Shown: positions 1 to 12,104 of the stretch, one piece after another
Layout: each line of letters starts with the position of its first letter
Numbering within the stretch: position 1 is the first letter of the stretch
DNA from: Neurospora intermedia
Taxonomy: Eukaryota > Ascomycota > Sordariomycetes > Sordariales > Sordariaceae
Assembly: GCA_037102815.1 (NCBI GenBank)
Contig: BTPP01000003.1
Coordinates: 3,162,001 to 3,226,000 of the forward strand
Reading direction: 5' to 3'
Length of the DNA stretch: 64,000 bases
Notes under the pieces: generated by a model
Databases searched by the model: none
What the model was told of the DNA's origin: nothing
Seen by the model: the letters and a program-made list of their open reading frames with translations, nothing else
Translations under genes and position numbers: made by a program

Positions 1-554
1 TTTTGTAATCGCTCGATGCCGTTCTCTTTCAAGACTTGATCAACAAGCCAACCTCAAGCTCAGATCAGTGCGTATGAATATCCGAATAATAGTTTGGATT
101 GCCAATATGGACACTACTAGCCGTAGGACAGAAAAAGAAAAACGACCAGTCTTACATGCACGCTAACAATAAATACCCATCAATTACGCCAACGCCTTTG
201 CAATGCCTCTGTGGAATAGTAAGCATCTTTCCCCAATCCTTTGGGTTTTCCTGAATGCCTCCTTACTAAAGGATGGCTGAGAAGCTCATCGCACGAAAAG
301 CCAAGTCTGCCCAACCTATCCTATCCATCACATCGGTCATACCTCAACCCAAAGTACGAACAAGGGACCTAACACGTCTAGCGGGCCTGCGACCCCTTCA
401 GTGCCGATGCCCATCGTGCTAAAGGCCCGCCCTCTTGTCCAACTAGCCACTCTTTCCAGTCCATGCTTGTGTATGGAACAAATCTAATGATGAGGAGAAT
501 AACGGCGAGGTGAAAAGATATCCTCTGCCATGACAGAAAGCGGAACTTAGCTGT
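1..554. other. intergenic sequence, downstream of the kelch/BTB gene
   Basis: No convincing coding region is visible on either strand. The part nearest 555 is presumably the 3' UTR and terminator region of the minus-strand kelch/BTB gene. The rest is unassigned. Confidence 0.6.
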
Positions 555-2915
555 TCATGACATCTCCATGCCCTCGTCTTCATCAAGCTCGCTTTCAAGC
601 ACTTGCGTATGGTTGCTACTAATGCTCCCCTTACGCCGTGACGCGCCAGACCCTCCGTCGTGGTAACGACCATCGATCCCCACCATCAAATCAAGCTCGT
701 CACCGCCAACCACACGGCCTTCCATATCAACTTCCTGCGAAAGCTCCACCAGAGCCGCCCGAGGAAGCCTCTGGAAACCGAGCGTGCGTACAACCCTGCC
801 CCAGTGCGTCATACAGAAGGTGGCAGCCCGTTTCCGCAGCCATTCTTCATTCGCCATGCCGGCGCAGTACCAGATGATACACGCGTGATCCACGTCAAGC
901 TCCTTAGCCAATCTATTTACGCAAAGGAGGCGAAGATGTGGAATGTTGTAGATATTGGACATGACAAGAAGGCCGGCCACGTCTGACAGGTCGGCCGTGA
1001 TGCTCTCGTCCTCTTCAGATCCCGGGTCGATACGGTCCGTATATAGATAGTATAAGAATGCCTTGACAACACTGTAGGGCTCAGGGATATGCATCTTCTT
1101 CGTGTGAAATTCGGCCATTTGACTCGACCATAGGCGTGCAAAGTGTGGCCAGCGTGCCTGGAGAATCAGTCGATGGACGTGAATTGGCGGAGACGTGGGC
1201 GCATCCGGCGACAGCCAGGTCTGATCACCATCCATCGAGTCGGACGTGTGAACGAGCGCAGAGCCTATGATCTCGTCCTCATCGTATTCGCGAGAAAGAG
1301 CTGTGACGATGAAATCCGTACCACTTCCGGTCTCGGGAGGCTGGTCGAAGAGTTTAGCGAGATCACATCCTAGCCCTTTGGACGGCTGTTCGATATGACG
1401 CGCTCGAGAAGATGGCCGTGTGAAGTCCGCGCGTGGTTCAGGGGCAAAATTGTTTCCTAGGAACCCGTACCGGCGCAGATCAATTTCCATGATATCGGAC
1501 AAGTACTCCTCAAGGCCAGTACCTCCATGATCCAGTACATTCGGCTCCGTGGGACACCCAAGTAGCCAGGCCTTGGTGCCGTCTTCGTTCATGGTGCAAT
1601 AGTGCCAGCGATATCCGGGCTTGAATATCTCCCGGCCGTCGGCCAACTTCTGCCATCGGAGAGACCCCAGATCGAGAGCAGACAAGGAGCATTCCTTGGA
1701 CGAGATTGTCGCCGCTGGGGTAACAAAGTCCAGAAGGGTACCTGACGAGTAGACATGGAAATGAATACCCTGTCCCTGCGATGGCACGTTCGGACCGTTG
1801 ACAAACTTGAGAGCCGAAACAGCACCGGGTGCAGGAGGAGCGTAGGTCTTGAGATGGAACGACGGAGGGTTGACTTGCGCAGTCCTCGAGTTTGCGGCAT
1901 ACCCAGACGACCCAACAATCGGGGATTGTGCTGCAGGGTAGGAGGGCCTTGGCGAAATGGCGCTTCGAGCCATACCGGAGCGGTCCATCGAGCCAATCTG
2001 TGGGGGTGAATCGAATGCCGGACTTCCCTTGAGATCTAGCCACCAGATGTCGCTAACCTTATCCATCTCCTCGCTGAGACCCCCGAATACCCATACCCTT
2101 TCACCCCATATATATGCTGAATGATCGAACCGGCCCACAAAACGCCAGGATCTTGACCAAGTGAACGTCTTCAGGTCCAAGTAGCAGATGTCGTCGAGAA
2201 CGTAGTTGTCGTGACCCGTAATTCCGCCAATGATAAAAAGCTTGTCTTGGTGTAGAACGGCCGCATGTCTTGCGCGACCTTTGGGAATTGGTCCTGTCAC
2301 TTGCGGCTGGGTCCAGTGTGCGGTTTTGAGATCGAAGATTATGAGGTCGGATAGATAGGTTCTGTGTTCGTTTTCGCCACCAAACACCAAGAGTTTGTCT
2401 CCCTTATACAGGGTCGCAGTATGGCCTACCGAAGAGATAAGTCAACTAGGTTCAAGAAGAGGAGAAACAGCAAGATATAGAAGACATTATGGGACTAAGT
2501 AACACTAACCCATTCGAACACCGGGAATGTCGCCATAGTTGTCAACTAGGCTCCATTGATGACTGACCAGGTCCAGTCTCAGCACATGATTGTAGACCTC
2601 GTCTGTGTATTGATCGAAACCGCCGAAAGCGTAGATTTGGTTGTTGCCGCAGTAGGTGACGGATGCGTTGACAAGACAGGCAGGACGCTGTCCGAGAGTC
2701 CGTGTAACTTTGGGACGGTACCCATCACCACGGTTTTTGAAGGGAGAGTTTGGCATAATGTAGGTATTGTTGGAAGAGGCAGCCGAGGCTGGTGTGAGAG
2801 TTGAAGTCGTCATGGACGAGGAGGGGATCGAAGGTTGTCCAGCGCCGGACATGACTGGGGTTGGTCCTCCAAAGATGGAGGGAGAGTGTCCTGCGGGCGT
2901 CGAAGGGTGCGCCAT
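555..2915 (-). CDS. ral2: kelch-repeat and BTB protein, Ral2-like (Ras pathway/polarity)
   Basis: Two exons, 2915..2510 and 2425..555, give 758 residues. The intron (2509..2426) starts GTTAGT and ends GTAG, and splicing rebuilds the kelch motif VRMG/HTATLYKG. A Ser/Pro-rich start (residues 1-60) is followed by about four kelch blades (about 85-260) with the repeated FGG or IGG plus W signature (YAFGGFD, LVFGGENEH, FIIGGITG, WVFGGLSEE). A low-complexity middle follows, then a C-terminal BTB/POZ-like domain (VHRLILQARWPHFARLW, LYYLYTDRID). This order matches fission yeast Ral2, which is needed for Ras1 activation and cell shape. The function is inferred from the family. The start at 2915 is the first ATG in frame. 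It is divergent from cdc20, with about 1.2 kb between starts. Alternative: a generic kelch/BTB adaptor of the Tea type. Confidence 0.85.
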
Positions 2916-4150
2916 AGCTGCGGATTCCTTGGCACCTGTCGGCCTGTTGCCTGTCTTGGAGGTTGATTATCTGACGGATGCTTTCGTGGACTGTCGCGCT
3001 TTTCAAGCATGGAGCATGAAGCGTGAAGCGTTTGATTGTCGCAGTTGACCTAATCCCACATGCTAAGTATGGCGCCCAAAAGTTGGCTTGGTCGTTTCGT
3101 CCTTGGAGCAGTCGAAAGGTCGAGAAACGGCGACACAGGTCTCGTGACTAATGGCAGGGTAATACCTATTCGTTAAAGATGAATATGAATCGCAGGCAGG
3201 CGAGGTTGTGTGGTGTTCGTTCAGTTCAATCGATCCATGCTGGCCGGCTCGTGCTTGTCGTCGACGACAGGATCATGCGCAGGGCAGCGCAACGCGGCAA
3301 TCAGGAAACGGAACTGAACTCCACCGTGGTCCTTCTGGAGGACGGGACGACCTGGAGCGAGCGGGCCTGGCACGGGCAGTGGATACCAGGATGTACCGGG
3401 CCTGGGGGGAGGACGTGAAGACGTTTTGAATGGATCCACCTTGACGGGGTTGGTTCAAAGGGAAGTGGACCTGGAGATGCCTGCGGCGGGTCGTGAAGTG
3501 GAATCTTGCCAAGAATGGCTGCGGCGGAGGGTCTTGCGGAGCGTGTGCTGCTACCGCCTTTTGTCCAAGCGTTGGGTGGCAGCCCGCCAGCTGCCACTCG
3601 TTGCCATGGCAACCACGTTGTGCAGACAAAACAGGTCGTCCTTTTGAAAGTAAACTAATCTTCGGCCCGCCTTCTCCTTCCAATCCATCACAACCACATT
3701 TCCACGCTGCAAGAAAACCACTTCTGCGCCTCTTGGCCCGTCTCCTTTGATTGCTCTCCTCAAGCTTCTGCTTCTCCCTTGCAACTATTCGCATAAAGCA
3801 ATCATTCCATCAAGACAAAACTTTGCAGCGCGCCATATCCTTGAACGCAGACTTCCTCAAGTCCATTAGATCAGCTTGCTGTTGCAGTCAATTGATCGAC
3901 CCGCCGACTTTGAGACGTATCTCGTCCAAGGAACCCTCCGACTTAGCCTATCATCCGCAATCAGAACGTACTAACCTTCCAGGAGCCATTAACTTGAGTC
4001 TCTTGGAGCTCTTTCGGTTAATCGGAACTCCTCGACACCTTTAACCCCCCCTAAACGGTAAGCACCACCACCTTGTGGAAATATACCTCTATGTGTTGCC
4101 TAGTTTGCTAACTATTGCTTGTTGATATAGTGGTACATACCTACTGTTTT
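2916..4150. promoter_or_regulatory. divergent promoter region and cdc20 leader with 5'-UTR intron
   Basis: This is the shared upstream region of the kelch/BTB gene (-) and cdc20 (+). A pyrimidine-rich stretch at about 3660-3785 is typical of a filamentous-fungal core promoter or transcription start region for cdc20. A probable 5'-UTR intron runs 4058..4130, with a GTAAGC donor, a TGCTAAC branch site at 4106-4112 and a TAG acceptor. The ATG at 4115 would lie inside this intron, which argues against using it as the start. No separate gene is supported here. Confidence 0.5.
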
Positions 4151-6038
4151 ATGGTCACAGTAACAAACATGGCTACTCCATCAGTCACGACACCTAAGAA
4201 GTCCCATACGGGTCTTTTCTCGAGTCGCACCGCCGGCGGCCGTGTGCCCTTGACCCCCTCTCCTCATCATAATGCGAACGTCAACTCTTCCCCTTTTAAC
4301 AAGGACAAGACAAGCAACGATGGCCAGCGAGCACCTGCCAAGACGGTCTACCCTGGTAACATTAGCTCGCAGCTTGCACGAGCGGCCTCAACCAAGACCA
4401 ACTGGGACTCGCCCAAGTCCAATATTGCTCGCGGAGCGTCGACTCCCAAGAAAGCTCTCGAGCTTGGCGTATCCGAGTTCAGTCTCACCGGCACTGGCGC
4501 TCAGGCGCAAGAACAAACTCAGACAGCACCTACCCCGAAGCCGAAGAAGACCAAGATCAAGGCAAAGCCGATCAAAACGACCGTTACTCTCAATGCCGAT
4601 CGCTTCATCCCCAACCGAGGCTCAAGCTCGGCTATTGCCAATGGTGGTTCCGGAAAGCTTAACATGCGGGATCAGAAGCGGCCAAAGTCCAGGAACGGCG
4701 AATCGTCCAACTCGACAGCCCTCGCCACTCCTGCAGACGATGCTACTGAGCAGCTTGAATTCGATTCCCTGCTCCTCGATGACGATGAGGCCGAGACATA
4801 CGCCCGGCCATCTCCCAACACCGTCGCGTATCAAGACTCATTGGCTAATGCCTGCGGCATGAACGTCAACACTCGAATTTTGCAGTTTAAACCAGCTCCT
4901 CCCGAGTCCTCCAAACCCATCGATCTCCGCCAGCAATACAATCGCCCTTTGAAGGCCGCCAACTCGTCCGCACAATTCCGACGCCGCGTCGCTACAGCTC
5001 CTGAGCGTGTCCTTGATGCCCCTGGCTTGATTGACGACTACTACCTTAACCTATTGGACTGGAGCTCGGGAAACCAGGTCGCCATTGGCCTGGAACGGAA
5101 CGTCTATGTCTGGTCGGCTGATGAGGGGTCTGTCAACTGCCTGCTGGAAACTTCTCCTGACACGTACGTGAGCAGTGTCAAGTGGTCCGGTGATGGAGCA
5201 TACGTGGGCGTGGGACTCGGCACCGGTGAGGTCCAGATCTGGGATGTTGCCGAAGGCATCAAGATCCGCAGCATGTTTGGTCATGACAGCCGAGTTGGTG
5301 TTATGGGCTGGAGCAAGCATCTCCTATCGACAGGTGCACGAAGCGGTTTGGTGTTCAACCATGATGTCCGTATCGCCGAGCACAAGGTGGCTGAACTGGT
5401 TTCGCATACATCGGAGGTTTGCGGCCTCGAGTGGCGGTCTGATGGCGCCCAGCTTGCTACCGGCGGAAACGACAATCTTGTATCGATTTGGGATGCCCGG
5501 TCCCTTGCTGTTCCAAAGTTCACCAAGACCAACCATAAAGCTGCCGTCAAGGCTCTCGCCTGGTGCCCCTGGAACATCAATCTCTTAGCCACTGGTGGAG
5601 GTGCCTACGATCGTCATATTCATTTCTGGAACACCACTTCCGGTGCACGCGTCAACAGCATCGACACGGGCTCCCAGGTTACCAGTCTCCGATGGAGCCC
5701 TCACTATCGCGAAATCGTGAGCTCCAGCGGTTACCCCGATAATTCGCTCAGCATCTGGAGTTACCCTACTCTGGTCCGCAATGTTGAGATTCCTGCTCAT
5801 GAGAGCCGAGTCCTCCACAGCTGTCTTAGTCCCGATGGACAGATGCTCGCCACAGCTGGTAAGTGAAGTCTGTGTGAAAATAGCTGATTGAAGCTCATAC
5901 TGACTGGGATTACTAGCCGCCGACGAAAGTTTGAAGTTCTGGAAGATCTTTGAGAAGAAGGCCGGCTCTGGTGCTGGTATCAGCGGCGCTGGCACATCTT
6001 CGAAGGCGACCATGGCGAAGCAGATGACAATCCGCTAA
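4151..6038 (+). CDS. cdc20: Cdc20/Fizzy-type APC/C activator, WD40 protein
   Basis: Exons 4151..5858 and 5917..6038 encode 609 residues, or 603 if translation starts at the second in-frame ATG, 4169. The protein recruits substrates to the anaphase-promoting complex and is the target of the spindle checkpoint. A basic, Ser/Thr-Pro-rich N-terminus carries the C-box DRFIPNR (about residues 144-150 counted from 4169). A seven-blade WD40 propeller starts near YYLNLLDWSSGNQVAIGL. The protein ends in the Ile-Arg tail (MTIR) that docks on APC/C subunits. The intron 5859..5916 (GTAAGT to TAG) lies in the last blade, and splicing gives LATAAADESLKFWKIF. The DYYLNLLDW region and the internal C-box favour Cdc20 over Cdh1. 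No KEN box was noticed. The leader appears to contain an intron. Confidence 0.95.
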
Positions 6039-7566
6039 GCGCTTTTACTGTTTATATAACGACGTCAACTTGGGTTGGCAGCGGTTGCTTTGTTTTCTCG
6101 GGTTACTTAGTCGTTTCAGCACGGCGTTTTGGAGGGTTTGACAGCTTTGGTTCCCAGCCCGGCCTGCACGAGGCCATTGGGTGAAGCGGGCACATACATG
6201 GAAGGATTTTGGCTGGATCACGAAGTTATGATGACAAGAAGATTTGTATCAAAAGTTACATACTCCATCTGTACTTGATCATGCCAGATCGGTATTGTAC
6301 GGTAATTGTTCAGAACCTTGCTACTATGAACTGTTCAAGTTTGTATGGCATAGGAATACGTATGTAGTATTACTAAAGTCGGAAAAAAAAGATGGTATAT
6401 CACCAGCGGGACCTCATGAGCAATGAATGGATTGTATCGGACTGTTGGTTGAATTGCGGCTTCACTGCCGGTGTTTACACGAGCCAACAGTGCAAACGAT
6501 TTGCGCACGTGAAGAGATTTGATTCCACATCAAATTGTGGGATGAAGCGATTCACCAGGTGCTCTGTACTCGACAACCCAAGGGGCATGTTGTTCGCTTC
6601 TAGGCATCCCGTCCTCGGGCCGTTATGACGGAGTGGGATTGCAGGGCTGCAGGGTTGCAGGGCTGAACTGTTGCAGGGCGCAAGCTTTCAGCGTACAGGG
6701 AGGGCAGTCAGTCACTGCGGGCGCGTTGCCGTCAGACCGGCAGTGGCAGTAGCCGCGGCTCCGGCTGTTCAGGTTGGCGGCCAGCTGACTAAGCAGGGGG
6801 GTGGCCAGGGAAACTTCAAAGCGGGAATGGCTGGACAGTCTAAACTTACCCATTTCACCACACCTACTGAAGCGCCATCCGCTCGTGAATCAAGACAGCA
6901 CATCCACGCTGTTGCAACACTGCCGAGCACTTCTGGATATTGCGCCTTACCAACTAGTAATACAATTCACTACGAAAGAGTTCCTAGAGTGCAGTCTGAC
7001 GGCGGCTCAGAAAGCGTGAGAAGGTGGAAGAAGAAGAAGAAGAAGAAGAAGTACCGAGCGCAGGTTTCAAGGACGAGAACCTCTCAAAAAGGCGGCGACT
7101 TCGCGCATCGTTGGATCCGCACAACCCACGAGTCCCCGACCACCTCACACTCACTCACGCCAACTCCACACACAACATAACATCTAGGCAGATCTCTCTC
7201 GTCACACACGCGACCTTTGGGATTCCAACAAAAATATCGCCGACTGTCTTTTTTGAGTCCGCGCTGAGAGACGACGGCGTAGAAGGAGAGAACAGCAGCA
7301 AGCAGGGCGTTCGGTTTGCTGACATAAACGCGTCCCCGTCATCGTGTGGAAGAATAAGACAAGCATCATAGTATCAACTGGAGGCTCTTGTGTCCCCGTC
7401 AGTCGAGCAGCCGCAACCGCCAACCCACGCAAACAGGCAATTAGCTCTTGTCCATCCCCTCGCCTCAGGAAGGCATCGTCAACAGCAGGCACGCAAGCCT
7501 CACCCAATCAGCCAGCACTCAATACGCACATCCGTCCATCACCTCCGCTCTAATCAGTCAGTCACC
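6039..7566. other. intergenic region, cdc20 3' end and toa1 promoter/leader
   Basis: It starts with the cdc20 3' UTR. At 6639-6680 there is a short imperfect tandem repeat of a GCAGGG(C/T)TG-like unit. A GAA trinucleotide run lies at about 7027-7051. The stretch before toa1 (7120-7560) is C/A/T-rich with many CACTCA- and CACACA-like steps, typical of a fungal leader. The open frames here lack protein-like composition and are not called. Confidence 0.5.
7027..7051. repeat. GAA/AAG trinucleotide microsatellite
   Basis: A perfect GAA repeat of about eight units lies in the presumed promoter/leader of toa1. Confidence 0.9.
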
Positions 7567-8737
7567 ATGTCCAACGCGGCTGTCGGTACCGTTTACGAGC
7601 ACATCATCAACGAGGTGATCAACAGTGTGCGCGTCGACTTCGAAGAGAATGGTGTCGACGATAGTGTTCTGGAAGAACTAAAAAAGGTGAACCTTTTTTG
7701 ACTTTCCCCGTCCTGCCCTCATCCGCGTCGCATCTTTCCTTCCCACAATGTCGATTCCCGGTGTTTTGTCTTGTCGTTTTTTATGCCATATACTATTCTG
7801 CATCCATTCCGATGAGCGAGCAAGCTCCAGCGTCAGTGCTACACTCGTTGTGTCGACGACAAGTGTCGGTTTCTCGACGTTGGCTCCCTCTGCGGCGACC
7901 TTGGCCTCCGCAGCGCAAAGAGGGGGTGGAGGAGCAGGCAGTATTCGGGGGCGGGCGACCCAGGGCCTTTTGGGTCTCTTTTTAAGTTCCCAGTCAGGCT
8001 TCCCCTCTCCCATGACATCGCTTCCGATTGGACCATCCAAGTGCAGCAGCACGTGCCGCTTGCTGGTGGCCATCACGGCCAGTCAGCCCCAAGCCGCCCG
8101 AGCGCATGAATATGAACTCTTTTTGTACAGCATCCATCGTGTTTCGTCTTCTGTATCCCCAAAAGCACGAGCACCCTATTCCATGACACAGCAGAAACTA
8201 ACACTGCCTTTTCCTTGCTGATAACATGTAACTAACGTGTCTTGATAGGGATGGCAACACAAGCTGTCCCAGCTCAACATTGCTCAGTTTCCTTGGGACC
8301 CCAAGCCTGAAGCACCACCGCCGGCGCAGGCCACGCAGAACACTTCTTCTGCCGTTAATGCGCAGGCGGCTGCTAGCCAGCAACCAACGGCCAACTACAC
8401 TCAGTCGACCCTGAGTCCACAAACGGCCGCTCAGTCCCCGTCTCTTCCTGGCGGCCAGCCCAACGGCAATGGCGTCGCTATCAAGAGTGAACCAGGCATG
8501 GCGAATGAGCCTACCATCAAGCAAGAACCGGGCACTATGCAGCCCATGATGCATCCCGCCTACCCTGGAAACAACGCTGCTCGTGGTGGCATGGCTGCCC
8601 AGCGGGCTGCCCAAGCCATCGCAAATCGGTACGGATCGCAGGCCCAGGCTTCCATCAACGCTATTCACCAGCAAACTCAACAGCCTCAGATTCCTGGACA
8701 GGCACCACCACCACCACTCCAACAACAACAACAACAA

Positions 8738-8774
<37 letters not shown>

Positions 8775-9443
8775 TTAGCCCACAGCAGCAATATCAGCAG
8801 ACTGTTGCCGCTCAGATGCAGCAGCGCATACCACAGCAGCCTGGGCAGCCTGGACAGCCGCAGCCTCCCAACCAGCAGAACGGTCTCGGTGGAGCGCAGG
8901 TAGATGGCTCCAGCGACGGATTTGACGGTGTCATGATGCGTCGCGATGCGGATGGCAATCCGGTCGAGATGGGTCGCGTCGAGATCGACAACCTGCTTCA
9001 CGCCCAGCTCCTAGAAAGAGCCAAACAGAGGGAAGGAGGCGGCCTGATGCTTCCGTTGAAGGAAGCCACCAAGCAGAGGAGTAACGCCACCAAGAGTCGC
9101 CGTGCCGCCGCCGCCGGTGGTCCGAACCAGCTTGATGGAAATGATGAGGACGATGACGAGTTTGACGAAGATGCCATCAACTCGGATCTTGATGACCCTG
9201 AGGATGAAAGGGATGACGACGACGAAGAGGATGAGGCTAGTGGCTGGATCATGCTCTGCTTGTATGACAAGGTGCAGCGTGTCAAGAATAAGTGGTAAGC
9301 ATCTCTTTCATGAAAGTGTGATGCGGGTCGATGAAGCAGCTACTAACAGTTTTTATAGGAAGTGCACCCTTAAGGATGGCGTCTTGACTGTCAACGGCAA
9401 GGAATATGTCTTCCATAAGGCCAATGGGGAGTATGAGTGGTAA
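7567..9443 (+). CDS. toa1: TFIIA large subunit (alpha/beta), Toa1
   Basis: Three exons, 7567..7686, 8249..9294 and 9359..9443, encode 416 residues. The protein is the large subunit of general transcription factor TFIIA, which stabilises TBP on the TATA region in the nucleus. The N-terminal four-helix-bundle segment (VGTVYEHIINEVINSVR, then GWQHKLSQLN) and the C-terminal beta-barrel strand region (CLYDKVQRVKNKWKCTLKDG to the terminal EYEW) are intact and typical. They are joined by a long Gln/Pro-rich linker with an 18-Gln run (8720-8773) and an acidic Asp/Glu block before the C-terminal domain. Intron 1 (7687..8248) is unusually long at 562 nt and has an ACTAAC branch. Intron 2 (9295..9358) has a perfect TACTAAC. 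Identification is firm. Confidence 0.96.
8720..8773 (+). repeat. CAA/CAG repeat encoding Gln18 in toa1
   Basis: An 18-codon glutamine run, first CAA codons then CAG codons, lies in the TFIIA linker. Its pure repeat structure makes length variation between isolates likely. Confidence 0.95.
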
Positions 9444-10814
9444 AAGATGCCCAAGTTGCCCTCTCAGACAGGGACATGGGTCTTCTTAATTAGCTACCAG
9501 CTGCGTAGCTGTTCATGGGCTTGAATTCGTGATTTGCAGCAAGGTCTTCACAGGCCATACATACCCTCTTAACCCATGCCGGTATGATGATAATACTAGG
9601 GGGGTGGCATCTGACAAGAAATAACCTTCCTACTTCTCTTTAGTTGCCTCTATAAAGGCAGGCTTTACTTAACGCGACGTGGAATTAGACTAGCTATCAT
9701 CACATATGGGTACGCCATGGTCTGAATGGGGAAAAGTTGGCATCGTTAGTACATGGCTGGGGGGATAGAAGGGACAGGAAAAGGGCGCCCAGGAGGAAGG
9801 ACATCATGATTTTGTGATGAGCAGAGAAGCAGTGGGAAAGGAAGGTACGAAGAGTTTTGGAGGGAATAAAGTCAGATGGGTATTTCTAGAGATTGGCGAG
9901 GTATGGTCTTCAAATACCTAGGTGCGAATTTCGGACAGCTTTAGAGATCATATCAAGATTTCGTCAGGCCCCTGTGCCGACACCGCTGCGTGTATGATTT
10001 TGCACAATTTGTTCTCATTGTGGCATGCGATCTACGGCATTGACTCCTCCCCAAGGGGGACGGTAGTCCATCATCAGTACTTGACTCACGAGCTTGACTT
10101 TCAGGCGTCGGACTTGGTCAAGTCAAGATCCAATCGCATCAACTTACATTATGGCTACGACTTGTAGCTGCAGGTTACATCTTGTACTCGAAATACGCAG
10201 TGAAAGTGCCACGACAGTTGTATTGCCCTTGTCCCGTCTCTCGATACATTGCCACCTGTAACACTCAAAATCGAAACATTTACACAAGTCTGAGGTCGAC
10301 CGTCCATCCCAGTCCGAGTTGAGAACTCCGAGGTTTTGGGCGGTTTTGTTCTAGTTTTGGGAGGAGCTGTAAAAGTCAGGATTATGACATAAGAAGGCTT
10401 GATGGGCGTTGATTGACAGACCATCTCTCTAACCAAAATTGGGAAATGGTCGAATGAATTCATAACACTATGTCCTAGCTGGTACCTTTCGAGTGTCGGA
10501 AGAGAGATGGCTAGAAGTCACAGCAGCCTCCTACATAACGTCAAATACTGACAGCTGGTGAAAGCTGCCAACCACCTGTCAGACAACTCGAGAATACCGG
10601 GGCACCTGGGATTGCGTAGAACACTCGAGCTCTCCCTCGCAAAACTCCATGTGGTCTTAAACAACATCGAAACCACCAATCGGCGACGATAACAAACCCA
10701 AATTCGCACGCGCTACCCAGGAAATCAGCCAAGTTGGAATTTCGACGACGAATAGTAGTCGAACTACCCCGAGTTGAACTTTTCAGATCAAGTCAAGAAA
10801 ATAAACCCGAAAAG
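9444..10814. other. intergenic region, toa1 3' end and cyclophilin promoter
   Basis: No convincing gene is present. The short frames at 9922-10167 (+), 10155-10463 (-) and 10518-10732 (-) show no recognisable domain or supporting splice sites. The last 100 bp before 10815 should contain the cyclophilin promoter and leader. Confidence 0.5.
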
Positions 10815-12104
10815 ATGGCACCCACCGTTCTCCCTGCCTCTGGCAACCCGCTGTAAGTCCCAGCTATTATTGTGATCGTTAGCACCTGCGCTGTATCAAG
10901 TACCCATGTACCTCCCGTCTCTCCTTCGTCAAGTTGAATTCTTCAACAAGGTTCCGTGTTATCATCCTCCGCGAACATGTTTCATATTTCACAACACCTA
11001 CTCTCTGCCGTTTTCAACGAATGTTTTTTTGGTTTTCAGATGAACTTGCCATTCATGAACGGATTTACCCCCATTTCCGAGCCGCACCCATCCTTTATGC
11101 TTGAACTCCAAAGCAGCTCATTTCCGCACCTTGTTTCCATCACCACTGCACCAACAACCCCAGAGTTTACATTACACTTTCCCACCTCCACTCGACCACC
11201 TTCCTCGATATCTACAATCATCACGCACCATCAGAAGTCATGTCATGCCAGAAATTTGACAATCCATTTCCTGTTAACTAACCCAACAACATAAATAGAG
11301 TCTTCTTCGACATCACCCTCGGCGGCGAGCCCCTCGGCCGCATCACCTTCGAGCTCTTCAAGGACGTAGTCCCCAAGACGGCCGAAAACTTCCGGCAGTT
11401 CTGCACGGGCGAGAGCAAGAACAACCTCGGTCGGCCGCAGGGGTATAAGGGGAGCAAGTTCCATCGGATTGTATGTCTTCTCTTCCATTCTGTTCTTTCC
11501 TCTTCATGTTGTGTCTGTCCTTGTGGGAAAGACGGAAGAAAAAAAGTGGGTTGGTGGTGAATGTTAACGGAAAGAAAAAAAAAACAGATCCCCAATTTCA
11601 TGTGTCAAGGCGGTGACTTTCTCAACGGCGATGGCACCGGCTCAACTTGCATCTACGGCACCAAGAGCTTTGCGGACGAGAATTTCTTGCTGAAGCATGA
11701 TACGCCTGGGTTGCTTTCTATGGCTGTGAGTAGTCTATTCCTTCCTCTTCTTTCCATACACTCCATTTTCCCCACACACGTTCCTCTCTTTCTCTCCTTC
11801 CACGCTTACCCTCCTCTGTATTCCTCCTTCTACATGCCATCTGCCTACCTCATCGCATATCCACCCAGGGTAAAGAAAGAAACTGACTGAAGCGAACGGA
11901 AAGAACGCCGGCCCAAACACAAACGGCTCGCAATTCTTCATCACTACGGTCCCAACTCCCTTCCTGGACGGCAAGCACGTCGTGTTTGGTAAAGTCGTGG
12001 ATGGAATGGATGTCGTCAAGAAGATGGAGAACACCAAGACTGGATACCGCGGTAAGGACGTGCCGAACCTGGATGTGGTGATTGCTCAGTGTGGTGAGAT
12101 GTAA
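10815..12104 (+). CDS. cyp3: peptidyl-prolyl cis-trans isomerase H (cyclophilin H)
   Basis: Four exons, 10815..10852, 11299..11470, 11588..11725 and 11904..12104, encode 182 residues, the usual size for cyclophilin H. It is a cyclosporin-binding prolyl isomerase, and its human orthologue rides on the U4/U6.U5 snRNP. The sequence is one complete cyclophilin fold: [19 protein letters not shown] near the start, catalytic Arg69 in FHRI, Gln77 in MCQGGDF, Phe127 in GSQFF, His141 in GKHVVFG, and the terminal VVIAQCGEM. The short N-terminal extension before VFFDIT and the lack of other domains fit type H better than cytosolic type A. Intron 1 (446 nt) is long; the other introns are 117 and 178 nt. 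The isomerase assignment is firm, but the H subtype is inferred. Confidence 0.93.

Noticed and set aside
4272-4862. 196-codon alternative frame within cdc20
   Set aside because: Arg/Ser/Pro-rich shadow of the cdc20 N-terminal region.
6671-7371. Two overlapping open frames upstream of toa1
   Set aside because: Composition is driven by the GAA microsatellite and a CA/CT-rich leader. There is no recognisable protein.
7748-8221. 157-codon frame inside toa1 intron 1
   Set aside because: No domain or splice support, and the conserved TFIIA sequence joins cleanly across it.
8198-9001. 267-codon minus-strand frame opposite toa1 with a Leu run
   Set aside because: The Leu run is the antisense of the polyQ repeat.
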